Assembly: GCA_019636675.1 (NCBI GenBank)
Contig: JAHBXC010000001.1
Span: 620,001 to 684,000, forward strand
Direction of reading: 5' to 3'
DNA from: Phycisphaeraceae bacterium
Lineage (GTDB): Bacteria; Planctomycetota; Phycisphaerae; Phycisphaerales; UBA1924
DNA: 64,000 nucleotides
A program made the position numbers and the translations under genes. Shown in pieces: positions 17,971-25,302 of this stretch; position 1 is the stretch's first letter, and each line of letters opens with the position of its first letter. The notes beneath the pieces are model-generated. The model was not told the origin of the DNA and did not search any database. It saw only the letters and a list, made by a program, of their open reading frames with translations.

Positions 17971-19557
17971 CTACATGAGCCCGTCGAACGCCCGCGCCGT
18001 TGGACGGACCTCTCGCCGATTGATGCTGTAGACCGCGGCGAGCACACGCCGCTTCGCCTGCCGGTACTCGGCGCCTCCCGTGTCGCGATTCGAGTACCGA
18101 GCGCCCCCAAAGCGATGGTCGACATTCAGCACGCGCAGCTGCGGGTATTTTGACGGCTGCTCTGTGAGGTCCTTGTAGATCGGGGTGTCCTGAAGCACGG
18201 AAAACTCGTTGAAACGCACGCGATCGATGAACTTGGCGTGCTGCTCCAGAAACTTGGCTGTGAGGAGGAGGTCTTCCGGCGTCTCGCCGGGGAAACCCTT
18301 GAACATGGTGCAGCGGACGCTCAGCCCGGCCTCGTACGCTGTTCGGATGAACTCTGCGTTCAAGTCGACCGAGCACCCTTTGTCCATGGCGTCGAGCATC
18401 CGCTGGCTCCCGGATTCGAGCCCGAAGCTGACCCGGCGCATCCCTGCGGCCACGGCGTCACGGAGGTCGCGGCGCGATAGCCCGTTGTCTTTGCGCTGAT
18501 CCACATGCACAGTTCCGATCCACTCGGCTCCGGGCACTCGGCGCTGAACATTCTCGATGATCCCTCGGAACATCGCCGGGTTCGAGTTGAGCTTGAGGTC
18601 GAGAAACAGAAAGTTGGAGGTCTGGTGGCGCCTCGACTGCTCCTCCATCTCCGTAAGCACCGACTCGACGCTGCGGGTGCGGAAGGTGCGCCCGCTCACG
18701 CTGACGACATCGCTGCAAAAGACGCACCGGTTCCATTGGCAGCCGCGCCCCGTCATGAGCGGGATGATTCGAACCCGGTAGCGATCCCAGGGGAAATCGG
18801 TGAAGTCGGGAATGCAGGAGCGATCGAGTTCGCGGAGCGGCGGGGCAGGGCCTCGCGTCCGACCGTCAGGGAGCATCACGCCGTCGAACCGCAGGAGATC
18901 CTCGCCGGCGATCACTGCCTCGATGATCCGATGGAGCGTGAGGTCAACCTCGCCTCCCACGATGGCGACGAGGCCGGGGATCGAACGCCAGGCGTTCGCG
19001 GTGTCCTGCATGTTGAACACGGGACCGCCGAGAACGAGCGGCACACCTTTGGATTTAGCGATCTTGCCGAGTTCAACGACGGTCGGATAGTGCTGGAGAT
19101 AGGCCGAAAGCAGCAGGACATCGGGTCGCCCTTCGAGCGCCTTCCTCGTCTCTTCGAGCACGCGGGGGTGCGGGCGGGACTTCCACCACAGGCGCGTGGA
19201 TCTCGCGGCGTCACGCAGCTTGCAGAGGGAAGGGCGCGTCGAGAGATGCACCCGGCGCGCGATGTGGTCGTTGTAACGCTCACGCCGCTCGCGCTCAGCG
19301 GCTGGGACATCGTATGCGAGCGGGCTGATGACCTCCGCTTGGAAGCCAGCGCCTCGGAGGTTGGCAACCAAGATGCCCACCGCAAGCGTGGGGAACGTCG
19401 AGAAGTTATTGAGGTCGACGAGGAGTGCTCGTGCTTTCGCGCGGTTCAACGCAATCGGGCGCTCGCTCAGGTCGGGGAGCGTGCGTGCAGGTCTCAGTCG
19501 GTTTGGAACCGTCGACAGAGTCTGGTCATCGCCCCGGTTGTCCTCCTCTGATGTCAT
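17971..19557 (-). CDS. B12-binding-domain radical SAM protein
   Basis: A 528-residue enzyme. Residues about 42-215 resemble a cobalamin-binding Rossmann domain (ALLVDLNN, LLLSAYLQHYPTV, LVLGGPVF), and residues about 260-480 form the radical SAM barrel with the cluster motif Cys273-x4-Cys278-x2-Cys281, SFGLESG and FKGFPGET. The x4 spacing differs from the classical CxxxCxxC but occurs in other enzymes of this class. It is the first gene of the operon, with GGGAGG about 7 bp before ATG 19557. Class B enzymes of this kind methylate or rearrange unactivated carbons; the substrate here is unknown. Confidence 0.88.
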   Translation of the reverse strand: MTSEEDNRGDDQTLSTVPNRLRPARTLPDLSERPIALNRAKARALLVDLNNFSTFPTLAVGILVANLRGAGFQAEVISPLAYDVPAAERERRERYNDHIARRVHLSTRPSLCKLRDAARSTRLWWKSRPHPRVLEETRKALEGRPDVLLLSAYLQHYPTVVELGKIAKSKGVPLVLGGPVFNMQDTANAWRSIPGLVAIVGGEVDLTLHRIIEAVIAGEDLLRFDGVMLPDGRTRGPAPPLRELDRSCIPDFTDFPWDRYRVRIIPLMTGRGCQWNRCVFCSDVVSVSGRTFRTRSVESVLTEMEEQSRRHQTSNFLFLDLKLNSNPAMFRGIIENVQRRVPGAEWIGTVHVDQRKDNGLSRRDLRDAVAAGMRRVSFGLESGSQRMLDAMDKGCSVDLNAEFIRTAYEAGLSVRCTMFKGFPGETPEDLLLTAKFLEQHAKFIDRVRFNEFSVLQDTPIYKDLTEQPSKYPQLRVLNVDHRFGGARYSNRDTGGAEYRQAKRRVLAAVYSINRREVRPTARAFDGLM

Positions 19558-19894
19558 AGCCGCCTCCCGATGTAAGTATCACCGCCCCCCCACAGCGAGG
19601 ATCCCATGATCCTACTGCAAGTATTTTGTGTTGCAAGGGTAATCTACGGTCAGAACCATGGTGATAAGCCCGTAGAAACCCCGGTTCGCAGTCGAGGACG
19701 CCGACTTGGACAGTCCGTGGCGCACTTATCGCACCTCGTCGAGCGGGTGCGGCTCCAAGAACTCTGCGGCCTTGGCATGGTGTCCAGCAGCCGGGAGTCT
19801 GGTTTCAGCATGCGCAGCCACGCCGGATTGACCTCAGATTCACTCGCGGCTCGGGGCGGACTTCGTGCTCGAGATCTTCGTCAACGGGCCCGAC
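19558..19894. other. Intergenic region upstream of the NOS operon
   Basis: No gene is supported here. The stretch 19615-19660 is less GC-rich than its surroundings and is a plausible promoter for the radical SAM operon on the complement strand, but no boxes can be assigned safely. Confidence 0.4.
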
Positions 19895-19914
19895 TCGAAG
19901 GGTTTGAGGATCAT
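19840..19914 (-). pseudogene. Duplicated 5' start of the NERD gene
   Basis: From ATG 19914 the complement strand reads M-I-L-K-P-F, the same first six codons as the NERD gene, then diverges and stops after 24 codons. The identity ends where the 79-bp repeat ends. This is a remnant produced by the duplication that surrounds the NOS operon, not a functional gene. Confidence 0.7.
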
Positions 19915-19973
19915 GGGATGTGGGTCCTCCCCAGAGGAGACGGGCCGCGACCCACCCGGTGCGGGGCGCGGAG
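19895..19973. repeat. 79-bp direct repeat, right copy
   Basis: Identical to 15163-15241. It lies about 125 bp before the mcrB start, so before the insertion the NERD gene and mcrB were probably divergent neighbours sharing this region. Confidence 0.9.
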
Positions 19974-20098
19974 CCGGGGGACGCCTTGAGGCGCCGCTCG
20001 GAGGGTGAGAGGGTACCGCAAGACCGGGCGTTCCGCGCGGGTGGGCGGACCACTCACCCCGCCTGCGGCCGCCGCGGGAGTTCTGTAGACTCGTTCCC

Positions 20099-22165
20099 AT
20101 GAATTCCGGCACACCTCAGTCCACCGACTCCACCCTCTGGGCTTCGATCGCTTCTCTTCTCGAGATGTATCCGTCGCGCACTGGCCCGGCTGCGCGGAAG
20201 GAATCCGCTGAATGGGGTCTTGCCGAGCGAATCCGGGATTCACTCGATGAGTTCGCGCGAGAGCGAGTGCCCTCGGAGCACTGGAGCACCAACGCATCCG
20301 TGGGCATGGGTCGCTGGGCGCTTGTGCCTTGGGCGGCTGTATTCGACGATCGCGTGACCGAGGGCGCATCTCGTGGGGTGTATGTCGTCCTCAATCTGAT
20401 CTGCGAGGGGACACCCGGCGTGCGTGTCGGGATCGGTCTCGCCTCCGACGAGCACAAGTGGAACAGCGCGCGGCTCCAAGAGACCGCGAAGGGCGTGCTT
20501 GAACGGTTCTCATCGGAATCGAGGGATGCACTCCGCCGAGCGGGGCTCGTCGAGCCTGGCGGATCTGATGCATCGGAATCACAGGGCGTCCGCTCGGGGC
20601 GAACGGGGCCGTGGAGCGACGGGATGGTGTTCCAGGCGTTTGTGCCCCTCGGAGAGATCGCGCAACGCCGCCAGGACCTCGACGCCATGCTTGAGACTTC
20701 GCTGCGCGAGTACAAACGGTGGGCGGACTCTCGCGTCGTCGCCGAGCCGCACGCGGCGTCTGGGCTAGAGAACAGGGAGTCCGCGCGGTGGTGGGTGATC
20801 AGCGCGGGGCGGAACGGGAAGTACTGGCCCGTCTTTCGCGAGCGCGGGATCGTTTCGATCGACTGGGGGATGGGGGACCTCGCGCAGTTCCCGGACAAGG
20901 AGGCGATCTACGACAAGCTCGTGAGTAAACGCAGTTCCAGCACGAAGCCGACGAACGCAGCGCTTGCGCTGTACCAGTTCTCGAGAGAGATCAGCGTCGG
21001 GGACATCATCATCGCCAAGCAAGGGACATCACGGTTCTTCGGGATCGGAGTGGTGACCTCTGACTACCGCTATGACCCGAACACAAAGAATCATCCGTAT
21101 GTCCGCGATGTCGACTGGGTGCATCTCGGAAGCTGGTCTTCAGGGGAGCTCCGTGTCCCTGTCAAGACGCTCACTGAGGTTACGCGGTACCGCAGGTTTC
21201 GCGCCTTCATCGAATCCGTTCTGGGCAAAGACTCACACGAAGGTCCGCTTGATGAGAATCTCACTGAGGATATCGAGATCGCGGAGCCCTTCGAGCTCGA
21301 TGACGCCCTAAGCGATCTCTTCCTCGATCGCAACGAGATCCTTCAGATCCTGGCTCGTCTTCGCAGGAAGAAGAACCTCATCCTCACCGGCCCGCCCGGG
21401 GTTGGGAAGTCGTACGCGGCGCGGCGACTTGCGTGGCTGCTGATCGGCGAGCAGAGCGCCGAGCGCGTCCAGACCGTGCAGTTCCATCAGTCGTACTCGT
21501 ACGAGGATTTCGTGCAGGGCATCAGGCCCAACGCCATCGCTCGCGGCAGGTCAGGGTTCCGCGTGCGCAATGGGCCGTTCTATGAGTTCTGCCGCCGAGC
21601 GGAGGCCGATCCGAGCAGGGCGTATGTGCTCCTGATCGACGAGATCAACCGCGGGAACCTGAGCCGCATCCTCGGGGAGCTGCTCATGCTGATCGAGCAC
21701 GACAAACGCGGGCCGGACCACGCTATCCCCCTGACCTATTCCGAGGATCTCGCGGACACGTTCAGCGTTCCGGAGAACCTCCACATCATCGGCATGATGA
21801 ACACTGCCGATCGCTCGCTCTCGATCGTCGACTACGCGCTCCGCCGGAGGTTCGCGTTCGTGCGGCTCCGTCCTCTGTTCGATTCGCCGCGGTTCGCCGA
21901 TTCGCTCCGGCTCGCCGGCGCGAGCGACGGGCTGATTCGACGGATCATCGAACGCATGACCGAGTTGAACCGCGACATCGCCGCGGACACCGCGAACCTC
22001 GGCCCCGGCTACGAGATCGGTCACAGCTTCTTCTGCGCCGACCGCGACGCGGACGATGAGTGGTTCGGGGATGTCATCGAGAGCGAGATCAAGCCCCTTC
22101 TCGAGGAGTACTGGTGGGAGGACCCGCAGAAGGCCTCTGATCTCGTCGAGAGACTGCGTCGGTGA
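20099..22165 (+). CDS. mcrB: McrB-type AAA+ restriction protein with N-terminal DNA-reading domains
   Basis: A 688-residue NTPase subunit of a type IV (modified-DNA) restriction system. Residues about 10-215 match the MrcB/DUF3578-type N-terminal domain. Residues about 230-345 look like an EVE/PUA-like modified-base reader (WWVISAGRNGKYWPVF, then VGDIIIAKQGTSRFFGIG). The AAA+ core follows at about 400-680 with GPPGVGKS, LLIDEINRGN (Walker B) and the MMNTADRS sensor. Its stop overlaps the mcrC start (GTGA). The N-terminal domains predict recognition of a modified cytosine; which one cannot be read. Confidence 0.9.
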   Translation: MNSGTPQSTDSTLWASIASLLEMYPSRTGPAARKESAEWGLAERIRDSLDEFARERVPSEHWSTNASVGMGRWALVPWAAVFDDRVTEGASRGVYVVLNLICEGTPGVRVGIGLASDEHKWNSARLQETAKGVLERFSSESRDALRRAGLVEPGGSDASESQGVRSGRTGPWSDGMVFQAFVPLGEIAQRRQDLDAMLETSLREYKRWADSRVVAEPHAASGLENRESARWWVISAGRNGKYWPVFRERGIVSIDWGMGDLAQFPDKEAIYDKLVSKRSSSTKPTNAALALYQFSREISVGDIIIAKQGTSRFFGIGVVTSDYRYDPNTKNHPYVRDVDWVHLGSWSSGELRVPVKTLTEVTRYRRFRAFIESVLGKDSHEGPLDENLTEDIEIAEPFELDDALSDLFLDRNEILQILARLRRKKNLILTGPPGVGKSYAARRLAWLLIGEQSAERVQTVQFHQSYSYEDFVQGIRPNAIARGRSGFRVRNGPFYEFCRRAEADPSRAYVLLIDEINRGNLSRILGELLMLIEHDKRGPDHAIPLTYSEDLADTFSVPENLHIIGMMNTADRSLSIVDYALRRRFAFVRLRPLFDSPRFADSLRLAGASDGLIRRIIERMTELNRDIAADTANLGPGYEIGHSFFCADRDADDEWFGDVIESEIKPLLEEYWWEDPQKASDLVERLRR

Positions 22166-23232
22166 CGATCCCGATCCGCAACATCTACTACCTGCTGCTT
22201 TACGCGTGGGATGCGCTCGATGCGTCGCACCTGGTCCGGGTCGGGCAGACCGAGTCTCCGAGAGTGCTCGACCTGCTCGCGTCGATCGTGGAGGCAGGCG
22301 CACGCCACGCCCTCAAGCACGGCCTCGACCGCGGCTATGTCGAGCACACGGAACGGCTCGCGGGCATCAGGGGTCGCCTGCTGCTCGGGGAGTCGGTGCG
22401 CACGATGGCTCTCGTCGGAGGCCACGCCGTCTGCGAGATCGACGAGTTGACGCACGACATCCTGCCTAACCGGATCCTGGTGACAACGCTGAACACCCTG
22501 CGACGCGTCGATGGTCTGGATCGGAAGGTCCGCGAGCGTATCGAGGAGACCTTGCGTCGGATGCCGCCGGTCACGAGCGTCGCGATCTCGCCGCGGGTGT
22601 TCAGGTCCGTGCGTCTTCACCGGAACAACCGCTTGTACGGGTTGCTGATGGACGCGTGCCGCCTCGTACATCGGTGCCTTCTTCCCACGGAGAGCGGAAC
22701 CGGCTTCCGCTTCCGCGACTTCACTCGCAGCGATCGCGAGATGCACCGGCTCTTCGAGCGGTTCCTCTTCAACTTCTATCGTCGCGAGCAGTGCGCCCTC
22801 TCGGTCCACTCCCGCAAGATGGCGTGGTTCGGCGTCGAGTGTTCCGATCACGACCGGGCGTTTCTGCCACTGATGAGGACGGACCTCACGCTGGAGAGCC
22901 CGACGCGGCGCGTGATACTCGACGCGAAGTTCTACCGCGCCCCTCTGGTGCAGAGCCCGCACGGCAAGACGACTGTCCACCCAGGACATCTCCGACAGAT
23001 CTACGCGTACCTTCGGAACAGCCACCTCTCCAAGCCGGACGGCGTCGTCCCGGAGGGGATCATGCTGTACGCGGGCGTGGGTGCGCCGGTCGATCTGCGG
23101 TATCGCATCCACGGGTACCAGGTGCGGTTCACGAGCATCGACTTGGGTGCGGAGTGGCAGGAGATACACAAGGGTCTGCTGGCGTGCCTTGACGAAACCG
23201 GTGAGAGGCCGCCTGCGCCGATAGCTCAGTGA
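22162..23232 (+). CDS. mcrC: McrC-type nuclease subunit
   Basis: A 356-residue nuclease partner of McrB. The start MTIPIRNIYYLLLYAWD is typical, and the PD-(D/E)xK site is visible as MRTDLTLESPTRRVILDAKFY around residues 237-257 (Asp, then D-A-K). The start is GTG 22162, overlapping the mcrB stop by 4 bp, so expression is coupled. Together the two should cut DNA that carries modified bases. The gene appears intact. Confidence 0.92.
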   Translation: MTIPIRNIYYLLLYAWDALDASHLVRVGQTESPRVLDLLASIVEAGARHALKHGLDRGYVEHTERLAGIRGRLLLGESVRTMALVGGHAVCEIDELTHDILPNRILVTTLNTLRRVDGLDRKVRERIEETLRRMPPVTSVAISPRVFRSVRLHRNNRLYGLLMDACRLVHRCLLPTESGTGFRFRDFTRSDREMHRLFERFLFNFYRREQCALSVHSRKMAWFGVECSDHDRAFLPLMRTDLTLESPTRRVILDAKFYRAPLVQSPHGKTTVHPGHLRQIYAYLRNSHLSKPDGVVPEGIMLYAGVGAPVDLRYRIHGYQVRFTSIDLGAEWQEIHKGLLACLDETGERPPAPIAQ

Positions 23233-23267
23233 AGGTCCCCGACTTTACCGTCATTCTGGCCCGATCG

Positions 23268-23332
23268 AGGATAACGCGGAACGCGCGGGCGATCTCGTGA
23301 GAGGGGTGGGTGTTGAGGAAGCGGCCGCACAT
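23268..23332 (-). pseudogene. 5' stub resembling an SRAP (HMCES/YedK) gene
   Basis: From ATG 23332 the complement strand begins M-C-G-R-F-L-N-T-H-P-S-H-E-I-A-R-A-F-R-V, which matches the N-terminus of SOS-response-associated peptidases, where Cys2 is the catalytic residue that crosslinks abasic sites. After about 20 codons the similarity is lost and the frame runs into the mcrC end. I read it as a deletion remnant. The evidence is only about 20 residues, so it is tentative. Confidence 0.45.
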
Positions 23333-23361
23333 GGGGAATCATGGTGCTAACGCGAAAACAG

Positions 23362-23943
23362 TCAGGCCTGCCGACTGGCCAGCCACACCCGCCCGGCCTC
23401 ACTGATCTCCCATACACCGCGCAGCGAATCCGATTTCAGCAAACCTTCTTTGACCATCGAGTTCCGCGCCCACTGTGCGGCGTTGCGCCAGCGAGGGTTG
23501 TCAGGACCCGAAGCGAGTGGGTCGAAGTCCACAGACTGGAGCCTGGGTTTCATGATCTGGCCGACCATCTCCAGCACATCCGCCGCCTTGCCAGAACCAC
23601 CCATGCTTTGCAGGATGCGGAGGATGGGCTCGCGGTAAGCGGCCTCGGGCGTTCGGAGGCCGTTCCGGAGGCGACCGAGGTTGCGGCGCTCGGCTTTGGT
23701 CTCTTCATCCTCTTCCTGTTCAGCTACCGCGGCGATGGCTTGCCATTCCTCGCGAAGTGCCGAGACCTTGTCACGGAACGCGATGAGTACGCCTGCGCGA
23801 GCGAGAGCTTCCTTGGCGCGGTCGTAGTCACGACTTTCAAAGGACCGTGACCCAACGGTGTTTACGAAGTCGACCTCGGCCTCGACTTCTTCAAGAAGTG
23901 TCTCGAAAGCGGTTGACACGTCATGGGGGTTGCTTTGGATCAT
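23362..23943 (-). CDS. Mrr_N-type winged-helix protein
   Basis: A 193-residue protein. The C-terminal half (about 100-190) has the winged-helix pattern of the N-terminal domain of Mrr restriction enzymes: REPILRILQSMGGSGKAADVLE, then LRGVWEISEAGR. The N-terminal half is helical and acidic with possible coiled coil. No catalytic Mrr nuclease domain is present. ATG 23943 shares a base with the stop of the upstream gene (TGATG). It is the last gene of the helicase-methyltransferase operon and may supply DNA binding or regulation. Confidence 0.75.
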   Translation of the reverse strand: MIQSNPHDVSTAFETLLEEVEAEVDFVNTVGSRSFESRDYDRAKEALARAGVLIAFRDKVSALREEWQAIAAVAEQEEDEETKAERRNLGRLRNGLRTPEAAYREPILRILQSMGGSGKAADVLEMVGQIMKPRLQSVDFDPLASGPDNPRWRNAAQWARNSMVKEGLLKSDSLRGVWEISEAGRVWLASRQA

Positions 23944-25172
23944 CAGCTTGCTTTTTCGGATGGGCCTGTCTCGGGAAGTGCCTGATACTCATCATGGAAC
24001 AGGTTCAGGTGTGGAAACGCCTGTTGCGCGATATCGATGAACTCCGGGCTGTTCAGGCATTCGTAGGTAATACCCTTGAAGAGAACCGTTGTCCGCATTC
24101 CGGACACAAGCTTCTCGCCTGTCGTACGGAAGAGATCAGTCAACAGCTTGCAAAGATGGTCGCCGAGTGCCTTGCTCCTGTCCTCGCTCGAATCAACAAC
24201 GGCCTCCCACTCATCCGGTGGCTCTTTAAGGATGTGCGGGAGGAGCAGGTTGTAGAGTCGTTCCTGATTCAGCGCGGCCACGGAAGCAAACCGCTGCCGA
24301 ACAAGCCCGCGAAAGCTCTCCAGATCCTTCCTGAACGCCTCAACCGCATTCAGGAAGTCGCCCTTATGTCCCCGTTCGATCAGGCTTCCGCTGAACCCTT
24401 TGGCTGGTCGTGTGAACTCCTTGTCGATGTCGCGCTTCTTCCGCTCGATGTCCTACTTGGCGGCAGCCAGTTCTTTACCTGGGTCGAATCGAAAGAGCGC
24501 ACGAAGGTTGGTGTCTTCGAAGCCAGTGAGGGCGGGCGGGATCGGGATGTCGATCCGCTCAACCTGAATCTTCGAGACACTGAACTCGACAAACTCGAGC
24601 TTCGCGTTGAAGACCAGCACCTGACGCGACACATCGAAGGGCAGCGGCGGGTTCTGCTTTAGGTCCTCGGACAGGTCAGAGATCTGTTGTCGAGACAGCC
24701 CATCCAAACCGATCTTCTGTTCCGACACGCCGTTCGGGCCGACGCCAAGGTCGCGGGCGAGCGCAGCGGGAGGGGCGCCCGCCAGAACGATCGCGTTCGC
24801 TCCAGACTGCGGCCGCTGCGCTTCCACGAGCAAAGGGGCGGGAGAATACACGAGGGTCTGGTGCTCGGTCATCAGCACGCCAACTCTGAGTTCGGGCTGA
24901 TGGCAGACCACGGCGCCCAAACCGGAGGCCACATCGTGCAGGTGCTTGAGCCCTTCCTCGGTGCCGTAGCCGAGTCGACAGGCAGCGGGATCGGCGTCCA
25001 ACACCACCGACACGCGGTCTTTCCCAAGGCGCTTCCACGCCGTCCCTAGTTCATGGCCGAGCGAGAGCGACACCCCTGGGGCAACAAAGACGATCCGCTC
25101 ACGGGCGGCCCTGATCAGTGAGGTAAGGTACGGATCATCAACATTCCGGATACTAGAGGATTCGCTCATCAT
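23943..25172 (-). pseudogene. Unknown defence-operon protein interrupted by an in-frame TAG
   Basis: Two open frames lie in the same phase and are separated only by TAG at 24453-24455. The first (239 residues from ATG 25172, with GGAG five bases upstream) ends GKELAAAK; the second continues at once with DIERKKRDIDKEF and 168 further residues to 23943. The helical charged sequence runs smoothly across the stop, so the ancestral protein was about 409 residues. The N-terminal part (LIRAARERIVFVAPGVS) recalls PLD-like folds but lacks HxK; the family is not recognised. Either the gene is inactive, two peptides are made, or the stop is read through or a sequence error. Confidence 0.8.
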
Positions 25173-25188
25173 GACGCTCCATGGGCCG

Positions 25189-25302
25189 TTACGAACGCCT
25201 GTTGCCGATGAACGCCGTGAGCCAGCCAAGCTTCACCTGCCCGCTGTCACGGATGGCCTTGAAGTTCTCGGTTCGGAATGTTCGCAGGGGTGGCAGCGTC
25301 AT
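25189..25302 (-). pseudogene. 5' stub of an AAA ATPase (AAA_15/OLD-like)
   Basis: The ATG at 25302 overlaps the methyltransferase stop by 4 bp (ATGA). The 37 codons contain FRTENFKAIRDSG and LGWLTAFIGN, the usual start of SMC/OLD-like ATPases up to just before the Walker A loop, then R-R-S and TAA. The rest of the ATPase is missing, and the next gene starts 17 bp later. This looks like an internal deletion in the operon that spared the first codons. Confidence 0.7.
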
